Source: an uncultured Burkholderiales bacterium
Lineage (GTDB): Bacteria > Pseudomonadota > Gammaproteobacteria > Burkholderiales > Burkholderiaceae_C
Length of the DNA stretch: 64,000 nt
Reading direction: 5' to 3'
Assembly (NCBI GenBank): GCA_903822825.1
Contig: CAIJQQ010000013.1
Location: 1-64,000, forward strand
Positions 25,938 through 35,312 of the stretch are shown here, one piece after another; position 1 is the first letter of the stretch; every line of letters begins with the position of its first letter. A program made the position numbers and the translations under genes. The notes under the pieces were generated by a model that worked only from the letters and a program-made list of their open reading frames with translations, had not been told where the DNA came from and made no database searches.

Positions 25938-25942
25938 ACCTC

Positions 25943-26884
25943 ATGAACACAGACACAGCAGCAGACAACGCCTGGGTACAGGCACAAGCCGAATCAGAGG
26001 CCGCCAAAGCCATCAAGATCGAGCGCGAAACCCACAAGCTCGAAAAACGCCTGTGCCGCCAGATGGGACAGGCCATCAGCGACTTCAACCTGATCGAAGC
26101 GGGCGACCGCATCATGGTCTGCATGTCGGGGGGCAAAGACAGCTACGGCATGCTCGACATCTTGCTCAAGATGAAGGCCCGCGCCCCGGTTGACTTTGAG
26201 CTGGTGGCGGTCAACCTGGACCAAAAGCAACCGGGCTTTCCTGACCACATCTTGCCCGCGTACCTGAAAGAGCTGGGCGTGGAGTACCACATCGAGACGC
26301 AAGACACGTATTCGATCGTGAAGGACAAGATCCCCGAGGGCAAGACCATGTGCAGCTTGTGCAGCCGTTTGCGCCGAGGCATTTTGTACCGCGTGGCGCG
26401 CGAGTTGAAGTGCAACAAGTTGGCGCTCGGCCACCACCGCGACGACATGCTGCAAACCTTCTTCTTGAACATGTTTTTTGGCGGCAAGCTCAAGGGCATG
26501 CCCCCGAAGTTGGTCAGCGACAACGGCGAATTCATGGTGATCCGTCCGCTGGCTTATGTGGCCGAATCGGACCTCATCCGTTGGGCAGAGCACCGACAGT
26601 TCCCCATCATTCCGTGTACCCTGTGTGGGAGCCAAGAAAACCTGCAACGCCTGCAAGTGGGCAACATGCTGCGCGAGTGGCAAAAAAAGCACCCTGGCCG
26701 GATTGAAAACATGTTCGCTGCCCTGCAAAATGTCGTGCCATCGCACCTGATGGACGCCAAGTTGCATGGCTTCAAAGATTTGAAGATCACGGGTGTTGAA
26801 TCGGACGACGGCGACAAGGCTTTTGACGAAGAAGAATTCAAGGAAGCCTCCCTGCCCGGCATTCAGGTGATTTCCATCGGCTGA
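25943..26884 (+). CDS. ttcA: tRNA 2-thiocytidine(32) synthetase
   Basis: TtcA thiolates C32 of certain tRNAs using ATP and a 4Fe-4S cluster. The 313-residue protein has the PP-loop SGGKDS (62-67), the cluster cysteines CSLC (Cys137, Cys140) followed by [26 protein letters not shown], and a further [13 protein letters not shown] motif. The frame can begin at a GTG at 25931 inside the preceding gene, but the ATG at 25943 comes just after that gene's stop and matches the usual short N-terminus. It ends the SDR–folB–folB–ttcA run. Confidence 0.95.
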   Translation: MNTDTAADNAWVQAQAESEAAKAIKIERETHKLEKRLCRQMGQAISDFNLIEAGDRIMVCMSGGKDSYGMLDILLKMKARAPVDFELVAVNLDQKQPGFPDHILPAYLKELGVEYHIETQDTYSIVKDKIPEGKTMCSLCSRLRRGILYRVARELKCNKLALGHHRDDMLQTFFLNMFFGGKLKGMPPKLVSDNGEFMVIRPLAYVAESDLIRWAEHRQFPIIPCTLCGSQENLQRLQVGNMLREWQKKHPGRIENMFAALQNVVPSHLMDAKLHGFKDLKITGVESDDGDKAFDEEEFKEASLPGIQVISIG

Positions 26885-26901
26885 CCTTTTTGGAGAGACG
26901 C

Positions 26902-27507
26902 ATGAAACGCATTGCTGCATTGCTGCTGATCGCATCTGCCCTGCTGCTCACGGGCTGCGCCACCACCCGCATGGTCAGCAGCCAGGTCACCGCCGTGGCC
27001 ACCGTGCCCCCTGGCGCGCAGTTGCCAGGTGCCAAATACCGCTTTGAGCGCTTGCCCCTGCAAGTCCACAACCCCGAAGCAGGTCTCGCCGAGCAACAGG
27101 CCGAGCAGGCGCTCACTGCGGTAGGCTTGGTGCGTGACGATGCGCAAGCCCAGTTGAGCGTGCTGGTTGGATTTCAGAGTTCGCAATACGTGTACGACCC
27201 TTCGGGCCGACTGGGTGCCTACCCCTGGCGGCCTTACGGCGCATTTGCATTTGGCCGCAATGGGGCATTTGGTTACAACTGGGGTGTGGGCATGAACACC
27301 CCCCCATTGACCGACTACCGCCGCGAAGTCAGCTTGATTCTGCGTGACCTGCGCTCTGGGCAGGTGGTTTATGAAACGCACGCCAGCCACGCAGGCGCAT
27401 GGCGCGACAGCGAGCCAATTTTTGCCACCCTGTTCAAAGCGGCGCTGGCCAACTTCCCCAACCCGCCTGCCGGTGTGCAGCGGGTGAACATCGAAATCCC
27501 CCGCTGA
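26902..27507 (+). CDS. DUF4136-type lipoprotein
   Basis: A 201-residue lipoprotein: signal MKRIAALLLIASALLLTGC with acylated Cys19. The mature region has the DUF4136 layout: KYRFERLPL near the start, EQQAEQALTAVGLVRDDAQAQLSV, a Gly/Tyr/Trp-rich loop (near 100-130) and the late VSLILRDLRSGQVVYET. Function unknown; such proteins are outer-membrane lipoproteins. The start at 26902 (AGAGACGC upstream) is preferred over the longer frame beginning at 26890. A histidine phosphatase gene begins 4 bp after its stop. Confidence 0.87.
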   Translation: MKRIAALLLIASALLLTGCATTRMVSSQVTAVATVPPGAQLPGAKYRFERLPLQVHNPEAGLAEQQAEQALTAVGLVRDDAQAQLSVLVGFQSSQYVYDPSGRLGAYPWRPYGAFAFGRNGAFGYNWGVGMNTPPLTDYRREVSLILRDLRSGQVVYETHASHAGAWRDSEPIFATLFKAALANFPNPPAGVQRVNIEIPR

Positions 27508-27511
27508 GCGC

Positions 27512-28156
27512 ATGTTCGCCACACGCATCCTGGCCATCCGCCACGGCGAAACTGCCTGGAACGTGGACACCCGCATCCAGGGCCACATCGACATTCCGCT
27601 CAACGACACGGGGCTGCAACAGGCCCGCTGGTTGGCCGAGGCCTTGGCCGGCCGTGACGAAGTGCATGCGGTCTACGCCAGCGACCTGTCGAGGGCTTTC
27701 GTCACAGCCCAGACCATTGCCCAGACGATGGGCCAAGGTGTGTGCCCGCATGTGGGTTTGCGAGAGCGGCACTTTGGCGATTTTCAGGGCCGCACCTTTG
27801 CTGAGATCGAAACCGAGTTGCCTGAGCATGCCTTGCAGTGGCGCAAGCGCGCACCAGATTGGAGCCCGCCCGGTGCAGGCGAATCTTTGGTGGTCCTGCG
27901 CAAGCGGGTACTGGCCACCGTCAATGAATTGGCGGCGCGCCACGTGGGCGAGCAAATTGTGCTGGTGGCGCATGGCGGTGTGATGGACGTGCTCTACCGC
28001 GCCGCCACCCGGCTGGACCTGCAAGCCCCGCGCACTTGGCAACTGCCCAATACAGCGGTCAACCGCCTGCTGTGGACGACCGAGGGTCTGTCATTGGTCG
28101 GCTGGGCCGACACCACACACCTGGATGGGCGCAGCCGGGACGAAACCACGGTCTGA
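27512..28156 (+). CDS. Histidine phosphatase family protein
   Basis: A 214-residue branch-1 histidine phosphatase (phosphoglycerate mutase/CobC/GpmB-like). The phosphohistidine motif is IRHGET (Arg10, His11, Gly12), with ASDLSRAFVTAQTIA, LRERHFGDFQG and the second catalytic His in VAHGGVMDVL. Its substrate cannot be decided between sugar phosphates and nucleotide precursors. It lies 4 bp after the DUF4136 lipoprotein gene and converges on ruvB, with a single REP unit between. Confidence 0.9.
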   Translation: MFATRILAIRHGETAWNVDTRIQGHIDIPLNDTGLQQARWLAEALAGRDEVHAVYASDLSRAFVTAQTIAQTMGQGVCPHVGLRERHFGDFQGRTFAEIETELPEHALQWRKRAPDWSPPGAGESLVVLRKRVLATVNELAARHVGEQIVLVAHGGVMDVLYRAATRLDLQAPRTWQLPNTAVNRLLWTTEGLSLVGWADTTHLDGRSRDETTV

Positions 28157-28165
28157 TCTGCAGGT

Positions 28166-28193
28166 TGATCGCCGCGAGGGCGCGGCTCCCACA
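28166..28193 (-). repeat. Single REP-like unit, locus D
   Basis: The reverse complement reads TGTGGGAGCCGCGCCCTCGC plus GGCGATCA: head, stem and tail as in the other loci but without a partner. It sits between the convergent histidine phosphatase and ruvB genes. Confidence 0.88.
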
Positions 28194-28208
28194 AGACTGC
28201 TGGCTAAA

Positions 28209-29270
28209 TCATTGAGCGCCAAACGACTTGGGCGGCGTGACGCCCAAATGTTTGAACGCCGCCAAGGTGGCGATGCGCCCACGCGGTGTGCGCTGCAAAT
28301 AGCCTTGCTGAATCAGATACGGCTCGATCACGTCTTCAATCGTGTCGCGCTCTTCGCCGATGCTGGCGGCGATGTTGTCCAAGCCCACCGGGCCGCCGTC
28401 AAAGCGGTGGATCACCGCTTCGAGCAGTTTGCGGTCCATCAAATCGAAGCCTTCGGGGTCCACGTCGAGCATGACCAGGGCTTTTTGGGCAATGCCCTTG
28501 TGAATGGTGCCGTCGCCTTTGACGTCGGCATAGTCGCGCACGCGGCGCAGCAAACGGTTGGCAATGCGCGGCGTGCCGCGCGAACGGCGGGCGATCTCGA
28601 ATGAGCCTTCGGCATCGATGGGCGCTTTGAGCAGTCTTGCGCTGCGGGTCACGATGCGGGTCAGTTCTTCTGGCGTGTAGAACTCCAGCCGCGAGACGAT
28701 GCCAAAGCGGTCACGCAGCGGGTTGGTGAGCATGCCCGCGCGGGTGGTCGCGCCCACCAGGGTGAAGGGCTGCAGGTCGAGCTTGATGCTGCGGGCCGCT
28801 GGGCCTTCGCCGATCATGATGTCGATCTGGTAGTCCTCGAGCGCGGGGTACAAGATTTCCTCGACCACGGGCGAGAGGCGGTGGATCTCGTCGATGAAGA
28901 GCACATCGTTGCGCTCCAAATTGGTCAGCAGCGCGGCCAAATCTTTGGGCTTTTCGAGCACCGGGCCGCTGGTCTGGCGCAGGTTCACGCCCAGCTCGGC
29001 GGCGATGATGTGGCTCAGTGTGGTCTTGCCCAAACCGGGCGGGCCGAACAGCAGCACATGGTCCAGCGGTTCTTCGCGCATCTTGGCGGCGCTGATGAAA
29101 ATTTCCAGCTGCTCGCGCACTTTGACCTGGCCGACGTATTCGTCGAGCAACTTGGGACGCAGGGCGCGTTCGATGGCTTCTTCGTTGTTGGACACGGGCG
29201 CGGCCGACACCATTCGCGAAGCTTCACGCGGGCTAGGGGGTGGCGCAAAGTCGTCGGTTTTGATGCTCAT
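28209..29270 (-). CDS. ruvB: Holliday junction branch-migration ATPase RuvB
   Basis: RuvB is the AAA+ motor that, with RuvA, moves Holliday junctions during recombination and repair. The 353-residue protein has Walker [11 protein letters not shown], Walker [10 protein letters not shown], sensor region [10 protein letters not shown], the RuvB C-terminal winged helix ([29 protein letters not shown]) and the family end RTPRGRIAT. ruvA lies 14 bp upstream on the same strand, giving the usual ruvAB operon; ruvC is not in this window. Confidence 0.97.
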   Translation of the reverse strand: MSIKTDDFAPPPSPREASRMVSAAPVSNNEEAIERALRPKLLDEYVGQVKVREQLEIFISAAKMREEPLDHVLLFGPPGLGKTTLSHIIAAELGVNLRQTSGPVLEKPKDLAALLTNLERNDVLFIDEIHRLSPVVEEILYPALEDYQIDIMIGEGPAARSIKLDLQPFTLVGATTRAGMLTNPLRDRFGIVSRLEFYTPEELTRIVTRSARLLKAPIDAEGSFEIARRSRGTPRIANRLLRRVRDYADVKGDGTIHKGIAQKALVMLDVDPEGFDLMDRKLLEAVIHRFDGGPVGLDNIAASIGEERDTIEDVIEPYLIQQGYLQRTPRGRIATLAAFKHLGVTPPKSFGAQ

Positions 29271-29284
29271 GGCTCAGTTTGCCT

Positions 29285-29860
29285 TCATTTGGTGAGGGCC
29301 TTGAGGGCAAGTTTGATGCCCTCGCTCACGCCCACGTCAGCGGGCAGCAGCTTCAAAGCCGCTGCGGCTTCTTTGTCGTTGTAGCCCAGCGCCAGCAGCG
29401 CTTGCTGGATGTCGCCTTGCGCGTCGCCTGCGCGCTGCGCAAACAGGCCTCCCAGATCGCCGCCCAGCTTGCCTTTGAGCTCCAGCAGCAAGCGCTCGGC
29501 GGTTTTCTTGCCAATGCCAGGCACCTTGACCAAGCGGCCGACCTCTTGCGTGGTGATGGCTTGGGCCAGATCGGCCACGCTCATGCCCGAGAGCACCGAC
29601 AGCGCGGTGCGGGGGCCGACGCCCGAAATTTTGATGAGCTGACGGAAAGCCTCGCGCTCGGCCAGCGTGGCGAATCCGTACAAGATTTGTGCGTCTTCGC
29701 GCACCACAAAGTGGGTCACCAGACTGACCTTCTCACCCACTGCTGGCAAGTTGTAAAACGTGCTCATGGGCACATTGACCTCGTAACCCACGCCATGGCA
29801 GTCCAAGATCACCTCGGGTGGGTTTTTATCGCTCAGGATGCCTGTCAATTTGCCGATCAT
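29285..29860 (-). CDS. ruvA: Holliday junction DNA helicase subunit RuvA
   Basis: A 191-residue protein that binds four-way junctions as a tetramer. The N-terminal OB fold begins [31 protein letters not shown]. The two helix-hairpin-helix motifs read [17 protein letters not shown] and [20 protein letters not shown]. The C-terminal domain III (about 140-191), which contacts RuvB, carries [16 protein letters not shown]. It diverges from phoH across 83 bp. Confidence 0.97.
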   Translation of the reverse strand: MIGKLTGILSDKNPPEVILDCHGVGYEVNVPMSTFYNLPAVGEKVSLVTHFVVREDAQILYGFATLAEREAFRQLIKISGVGPRTALSVLSGMSVADLAQAITTQEVGRLVKVPGIGKKTAERLLLELKGKLGGDLGGLFAQRAGDAQGDIQQALLALGYNDKEAAAALKLLPADVGVSEGIKLALKALTK

Positions 29861-29943
29861 TCAGGGGGTGCCTTCAATTGCCTATGATGGGAAGATTCTG
29901 GCCGCACAGCTCTGCCCTGCCGCCCTCACACAGGATTATCCCC

Positions 29944-30924
29944 TTGATCGTCAGACACACCTTCACCCCGCACAACAACACCCGCTTGTCGCACCTGTGC
30001 GGCCCCTTGGACGCGCACCTGCGCACCATCGAGGCGGGACTTCAAGTGAGCATCGCTCACCGCCACGAGCAGTTCAAGGTCGACGGCCCCAAGGCCGTGG
30101 CCATGCGGGCCATGGACATTTTGCAGGCCATTTACGAGCGGGCCGACCGACCCATTTCACCCGATATGGTGCAGCTCATGCTGGTGGGCGACATCGGGGG
30201 CGAAGAAGCAGACTTGCCCGCCTTGCAAACACGCCGCACTGACCTGAAGGCACGCACTCCGGGGCAAGCGGCCTATCTGGAAAGCATTGCCAGCCACGAC
30301 ATCAGCTTTGGCATTGGCCCGGCGGGCACAGGCAAGACCTACCTGGCCGTGGCCTGCGCGGTGGACGCGCTGGAGCGCAGCAGTGTGCAGCGCATCGTGC
30401 TGACACGCCCAGCGGTGGAAGCGGGAGAACGTCTGGGCTTTTTGCCTGGCGACTTGTCGCAAAAAGTGGACCCGTATCTGCGCCCGCTTTACGACGCGCT
30501 GTACGACCTGATGGGCCACGACAAGGTGCTCAAAGCTTTTGAGCGCAACGCGATCGAGATCGCGCCGCTGGCTTTTATGCGCGGACGCACGCTGAACAAT
30601 GCCTTCGTGATCCTGGACGAAGCGCAAAACACCAGCACCGAGCAGATGAAGATGTTCCTCACACGCATCGGTTTTGGGGCCAAGGCCGTCATCACGGGCG
30701 ATGTGAGTCAGATCGACTTGCCCAAGGGCCAGCTGTCGGGTCTGATCGACGCTGAGCGTGTTTTGAAGCGTGTCAAGGGCATTTCGTTCACCCGATTCAC
30801 CAGCGCCGACGTGGTGCGCCACCCGTTGGTGGCCCGCATCGTGGACGCCTACGACGCGCAAGGCAGCGCCGCTCTGCGCAACCGCAGTGCGGTCAGCCGC
30901 CGCAGCGCCCAAGACGACGAATGA
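29944..30924 (+). CDS. PhoH family ATPase (YbeZ-like)
   Basis: A 326-residue PhoH/YbeZ-type P-loop ATPase linked to RNA metabolism and ribosome maturation alongside YbeY. Walker A is [12 protein letters not shown]. Other hallmarks are [30 protein letters not shown] and [10 protein letters not shown]. The frame extends upstream to 29818, but the homologous region begins at [14 protein letters not shown], so I use the TTG at 29944; an ATG at 29884 is an alternative. ybeY follows 13 bp after the stop. Confidence 0.93.
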   Translation: MIVRHTFTPHNNTRLSHLCGPLDAHLRTIEAGLQVSIAHRHEQFKVDGPKAVAMRAMDILQAIYERADRPISPDMVQLMLVGDIGGEEADLPALQTRRTDLKARTPGQAAYLESIASHDISFGIGPAGTGKTYLAVACAVDALERSSVQRIVLTRPAVEAGERLGFLPGDLSQKVDPYLRPLYDALYDLMGHDKVLKAFERNAIEIAPLAFMRGRTLNNAFVILDEAQNTSTEQMKMFLTRIGFGAKAVITGDVSQIDLPKGQLSGLIDAERVLKRVKGISFTRFTSADVVRHPLVARIVDAYDAQGSAALRNRSAVSRRSAQDDE

Positions 30925-30937
30925 AACCGAATACTCC

Positions 30938-31393
30938 ATGGCACTGAAACAAGTCCAGCTGTCGCTGCAATTTGGCGACATCCCCTACGCAGCCCGCCAC
31001 CGCGCAGCGCTCCCCCGCCATGCGGTCGCCCGCGCCATCCGCCACGCGCTGGCCGATGACGCCGAAATCACGGTGCGCATCGTTGGCGAAGAAGAAGGCC
31101 GCGCGCTCAACCTGGCCTACCGCAAGAAGGACTACTCCACCAATGTGCTGACGTTTGACTATGCGCAAGACCCGGTGGTGATGGCCGACCTTGTGCTTTG
31201 CGCCCCGGTGGTGGCCCGCGAAGCCAAAGAGCAAGGCAAGACGCTGGCCACCCACTACGCGCATTTGTTGGTGCACGGCACTTTGCACGCGCAGGGTTGG
31301 GACCACGAGACCAGCACGGCCGATGCTGAGGAGATGGAGGCCTACGAGGTTGAAATTTTGGCGGGTCTGGGGCTCAAGAACCCCTATGTTTGA
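30938..31393 (+). CDS. ybeY: Endoribonuclease YbeY
   Basis: YbeY is a zinc-dependent RNase needed for 16S rRNA 3'-end maturation and 70S quality control. The product is 151 residues with the family's metal motif [11 protein letters not shown] (His-x3-His-x5-His) and the preceding STNVLTFDY. The ATG at 30938 is used; the longer frame starts inside phoH. The stop is separated by one nucleotide from the convergent stop of the RNA helicase gene. The phoH-ybeY pairing is conserved across proteobacteria. Confidence 0.95.
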   Translation: MALKQVQLSLQFGDIPYAARHRAALPRHAVARAIRHALADDAEITVRIVGEEEGRALNLAYRKKDYSTNVLTFDYAQDPVVMADLVLCAPVVAREAKEQGKTLATHYAHLLVHGTLHAQGWDHETSTADAEEMEAYEVEILAGLGLKNPYV

Positions 31394-31394
31394 A

Positions 31395-32798
31395 TCAGAT
31401 CAAACGCACCTTGACCGTTTTGCCTTTGATCTTGCCGCTCGACAACTGCGCTTCGACCTTTTTGGCCAGGGCAGCCTGCACCGCCACATAGGTCGAGAAC
31501 TCGTTCACATTGATCTTGCCGACCTGTTCGCGGGTCAGGCCGCATTCGCCCGCCAACGCACCCATCACATCGCCTGCGCGGATTTTTTCCTTTCGGCCAC
31601 CGACGATCTGCAAAGTGCGCATGGGCGGTTGCAATGGACCGCCCGCAGCAGGTGTCAAACCCGACAGCGGCTCCCAATTCGATTCGCGGCCTTGCATCAC
31701 CTCGATCTTGCCGACCGATCCCATCTCGTCCATGCTGGCCAGCGTCAGCGCCAACCCTTCGGCATCACCACGTCCCGTGCGACCGATGCGGTGGATGTGG
31801 ATTTCTGCGTCGGGCGTCACATCCACGTTGATCACGGCTTCGAGGCCCTCCACATCCAAACCGCGTGAGGCCACATCGGTGGCCACCAGCACCGAGCAAC
31901 TGCGGTTGGAAAACTGCACCAGCACCTGATCGCGCTCGCGCTGCTCCAGCTCACCAAACAGCGCCAGCGCGCTGTAACCCTGCGCCTGCAGCACCGCCAC
32001 CAGGTCGCGGCACTGCTGCTTGGTGTTGCAAAAGGCCAGCGTGCGCTCGGGGCGGAAATGCGCCAGCAGTTTGGACACGGCATCCAAACGCTGGCTTTCA
32101 CCCACCTCGTAATAAATCTGACGGATCTTGTGCGCACTGTGTTGCGCCTCGACCTTCACGGTTTGCGGCGAACGCATGAACTGCGCCGCCAGCTTGGCAA
32201 TGCCTTCTGGGTAAGTGGCCGAAAACAGCAGCGTCTGACGGTCTTTGGCGCACTGGCGCACCACCTTGGCGATGTCGTCAAAAAAGCCCATGTCCAGCAT
32301 GCGGTCGGCCTCGTCCAGCACCAGCGTGTTCACGCCTGCCAGGCTCAGCGAGCCGCGCTCCAGATGGTCCAGGATGCGGCCGGGCGTGCCCACCACCACA
32401 TCGGCGCCATGCTCCAGACTCACCGTCTGACCACGCAGGGCCACGCCGCCGCACAGGGTGACGACTTTCACGTTCTGGCGAGCACGGGCCAGGCGGCGGA
32501 TTTCCTGCGTGACCTGATCGGCCAGCTCGCGTGTGGGGCACAGCACCACCGCCTGCACCGGCGCGCTGGGCGAGCCTGCGGTTTGCAGACGCTCGATCAG
32601 GGGCAGGCCAAAGGCGGCGGTTTTGCCGCTGCCGGTGCTGGCCTGGGCAATCAGGTCTTGGCCAGCCAAGGTGACGGGCAAACTGGCCGCTTGGATGGGC
32701 GTCATCTGAGCGTAGCCCAGTTGTTCGAGGTTTTGGAGCGTGGCGGGGGCCAGCGCGAGCTGGTCAAAGCGCGTCGATGTCGCAGAAGTTGAGGTCAT
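31395..32798 (-). CDS. dbpA: ATP-dependent RNA helicase DbpA
   Basis: A DEAD-box helicase for 50S subunit assembly, 467 residues. Motifs in order: Q-motif region QLGYAQMTPIQAASLP, motif I ASTGSGKTAAFG, PTRELADQV, TPGRILDH, DEAD (VLDEADRML), SAT (FSATYPEG), and motif VI HRIGRTGRG. The C-terminal about 75 residues (MRTLQIVGGRKEKIRAGDVMGAL...) form the DbpA RRM-like domain that recognises helix 92 of 23S rRNA, which separates it from RhlE and SrmB. It converges on ybeY, another ribosome-biogenesis gene. Confidence 0.95.
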   Translation of the reverse strand: MTSTSATSTRFDQLALAPATLQNLEQLGYAQMTPIQAASLPVTLAGQDLIAQASTGSGKTAAFGLPLIERLQTAGSPSAPVQAVVLCPTRELADQVTQEIRRLARARQNVKVVTLCGGVALRGQTVSLEHGADVVVGTPGRILDHLERGSLSLAGVNTLVLDEADRMLDMGFFDDIAKVVRQCAKDRQTLLFSATYPEGIAKLAAQFMRSPQTVKVEAQHSAHKIRQIYYEVGESQRLDAVSKLLAHFRPERTLAFCNTKQQCRDLVAVLQAQGYSALALFGELEQRERDQVLVQFSNRSCSVLVATDVASRGLDVEGLEAVINVDVTPDAEIHIHRIGRTGRGDAEGLALTLASMDEMGSVGKIEVMQGRESNWEPLSGLTPAAGGPLQPPMRTLQIVGGRKEKIRAGDVMGALAGECGLTREQVGKINVNEFSTYVAVQAALAKKVEAQLSSGKIKGKTVKVRLI

Positions 32799-32890
32799 GT
32801 CCCGATTATCCCGCGCCGGGCGAAACCCTCAAGGAATGGCCCCTCTATACTAGTTTGGCATTGAAATCTGCTTTGTTCTCCGAGGTCACC

Positions 32891-34090
32891 ATGAACCCAT
32901 CACCACTGCCCTTTCCCAAACGCCATCTTCAACGACTCACCCAGTTCTGCACCATGGCTTGCCTCTGGGGCCTGTCGGCCGCATGGGCGCAAAGCCCGAC
33001 CCACAGCGCCATGGAAAACACCCCTTTTGTCGACTGTGAAGGTGCAGCGGTCACGCCTGCCGCCGATGACTGGCGACTGACGGGCACGGGCGACATTGTG
33101 TTCACAGACGCACCCAATGCCAATCAGGAAGCGTTTGGCAACTTCTTGCCCGTATTCAAGCGCGCATCGGTCGTATTGGGCAATCTGGAAGGGGCCATCA
33201 CCAATGAACTGGTGACCGCCAAAAAATACATTCCTGGTCGCTCCTACGCTTTTCGGTTTTCACCCGATGTGGCCGAACTGATCAAGGAAGCCAACTTCAA
33301 CGTCATCTCCACGGCCAACAACCACTCCAATGACTACGGGCGCACGGGCCAACTCGACACCGTGCGTTTTCTGACCGAAAAGGGCATTCAGGTCACGGGC
33401 CTCAAGGGCACCCACGCCGTGGTCAATGTTGGCCAGTTGCGCGTGGCCGTGGTGGCCGCTGCCCATTACACGGTGTTCAACAATGTGCTCGAATTGGAGG
33501 CCATGGCAGACAAGGTGGCCAAGCTTCGCCAAGGCCATGACGTGGTCGTGGTGTTTTACCAACTCGGGGGCGAAGGGGACCCCGCAGCACTCTTGCCGGG
33601 CGGTCCTGAAATTTTCCTGAACGAATCACGTGGTGATGCCCGTGCATTTGCGCAGCGCATGCAAGCCGCCGGCGCTGCTCTGCTCATCGGGCACGGCCCC
33701 CATGTCGTGAGGGCGGCGGAGTGCGTTGGCGCGACGCCGGTCTTTCACTCGATCGGTAACTTTGTGAGTGCAGGAGGACTGAGCACCCGAAATCTCTCCA
33801 ACGTTTCCTTGCTGCCCGAGGTGTTGTTCAGCGCCAGCGGCCAAGTGCGGGGTGTGCGGGCCTTCCCGGTCACGTTTTCGGCCAAGCGCTACCCCATCCT
33901 GGACACCACCGGCCGTGGCGTGAGCCTGGTCAACGCACTCAGCCAAAGAGAAGCGGGCTTTCAAAAGGATTTCAGGCCCCTCCTCTTGCGCAGCGATGCC
34001 ACCGCCGGCAGCGAACAAGCGCAATCTCAAAAATCCGCTTTCAGCGCCTGGCTGAGCACCACCTCGCTCAAGGGTGTGCCCAAGGACTGA
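32891..34090 (+). CDS. CapA family protein, second paralogue
   Basis: A 399-residue exported CapA/PgsA-type protein. The signal peptide spans about residues 1-35 (hydrophobic MACLWGLSAAWA). The domain motifs are TGTGDIVFTDAP, LGNLEGAITNE, STANNHSNDYG, IGHGPHVVRAAE and FHSIGNFVSAGG. The frame is open from 32777, but the ATG at 32891 follows GAGG and begins the signal. A TATACT box at 32846-32851 is a possible -10. Compared with the copy at 14533 it is longer at the C-terminus. It faces the unknown exported-protein gene on the other strand. Confidence 0.88.
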   Translation: MNPSPLPFPKRHLQRLTQFCTMACLWGLSAAWAQSPTHSAMENTPFVDCEGAAVTPAADDWRLTGTGDIVFTDAPNANQEAFGNFLPVFKRASVVLGNLEGAITNELVTAKKYIPGRSYAFRFSPDVAELIKEANFNVISTANNHSNDYGRTGQLDTVRFLTEKGIQVTGLKGTHAVVNVGQLRVAVVAAAHYTVFNNVLELEAMADKVAKLRQGHDVVVVFYQLGGEGDPAALLPGGPEIFLNESRGDARAFAQRMQAAGAALLIGHGPHVVRAAECVGATPVFHSIGNFVSAGGLSTRNLSNVSLLPEVLFSASGQVRGVRAFPVTFSAKRYPILDTTGRGVSLVNALSQREAGFQKDFRPLLLRSDATAGSEQAQSQKSAFSAWLSTTSLKGVPKD

Positions 34091-34102
34091 TCCCCAAAAC
34101 AA

Positions 34103-35224
34103 TCAGGGGGTAACTTTGCGGGCCCCCACCAGCAAGACAGAGCCGCTTTTCTTTTCGTAGCCGATGGTGAAAGGCAAGGACTCAATTCCCGATTGTTCGC
34201 TCAGGTATTTGATCAGACGTTGTCCAGAGGCGCTGTCACGCCAAAGCGGATGGGGTGCATGGAATTTGCCGTAGCTTTTGACATCAAACACCTTGCGCAA
34301 AGGCTCGATGTCCAGACCGGTTTCGTCCTGCACAACACTTTTCGTTTTATCGGCGACCACAGAAGCCAAAGTGGAAAAATACGGTTTTTGCAGCAGGTGC
34401 GAGGCCGACTTGATCATCACCGCGTCATCCATCTGCGCCAACATGAACGCATGGTACTTCTTGCCGATCGACAGGCCGTTGTTTGACAAATCCATTCGAA
34501 CATAGTCAATTTTCAACTCCCGCCCGCTGGCGGTATTCACCAAGAACCGCAAGCCATCGGGTTGGATGCCGTCCAACTTGGTATGGACTGCTGCGACACC
34601 ACCTTCACCCAGTGTCAAGTAATCGATGCTGCGAATCTTGGCGTCACTCAAAGCAACGTTGTAAGTCAACAGTTTGATGAAACGCGGCTTGATGGAATTT
34701 TTTCCTTCCAGGTCATTGGTCCTGAAATAACCATAACGTGCAAAGTACATCATGGTCTCGCATTCCTTGGCCGCTTGGCCCGCCGCGACTGGCTTGTTGC
34801 TGGCGTACTCGGGCCACTGATCAGCCACCAAAATCAGGTGATTGGCCGCAGGAAATACAGATGCAACCGTCACAATGTCCGCCCCTGAAAATGGATAAAC
34901 CACCTTTTTGGCATTCAGTTTGGCGGTGTGTTGGTCCGCCCAGGCCCGCATGGGAGCTGAAAATCGTGATTGGTAATTGGCGGCCACCTGGGTAAAGCCA
35001 GGGCATTCGCTCGGCATGAAGCCAAAGCGCTTGAGCAAATCGTTACCCGGCTCAGAGGGCAAAGCAGCCAAAGCTTGGGGTTCTTTGGCCACGCTGGGCG
35101 CGGTCTGAGCGTGGCAGACGTGCCCAAGGAGCAGGGACCAAAATACCAAAGAAGCCCCAAGAGCGCGAGCGGGAAAAATTGTCATGTCAACCATGCCTTG
35201 AATGAAATTGAATGTGTCATTCAT
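34103..35224 (-). CDS. Exported protein of unknown function
   Basis: A 373-residue protein I cannot assign. An N-terminal signal is clear when starting at Met14 (35185, MTIFPARALGASLVFWSLLL) and cleavage would be after CHAQ; the upstream Met1 is also possible. The mature part is about 330 residues of mixed alpha/beta character, with motifs such as YPFSGADIVTVASVFPAANHLILVADQWP (near 110-140) and MMYFARYGYFRTNDLEGKN. Cysteines are few. It lies among envelope genes: a CapA paralogue convergent at 12 bp and a hydrolase-LytM pair divergent at 88 bp. Confidence 0.8.
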   Translation of the reverse strand: MNDTFNFIQGMVDMTIFPARALGASLVFWSLLLGHVCHAQTAPSVAKEPQALAALPSEPGNDLLKRFGFMPSECPGFTQVAANYQSRFSAPMRAWADQHTAKLNAKKVVYPFSGADIVTVASVFPAANHLILVADQWPEYASNKPVAAGQAAKECETMMYFARYGYFRTNDLEGKNSIKPRFIKLLTYNVALSDAKIRSIDYLTLGEGGVAAVHTKLDGIQPDGLRFLVNTASGRELKIDYVRMDLSNNGLSIGKKYHAFMLAQMDDAVMIKSASHLLQKPYFSTLASVVADKTKSVVQDETGLDIEPLRKVFDVKSYGKFHAPHPLWRDSASGQRLIKYLSEQSGIESLPFTIGYEKKSGSVLLVGARKVTP

Positions 35225-35312
35225 TCGTTACAAATGAACAGAGAGTCTGCTTTTATATCCGATAAGAGTGCCTATGATCAGGCCCTTGGCATAAACCAAC
35301 GACTGCCCCACC

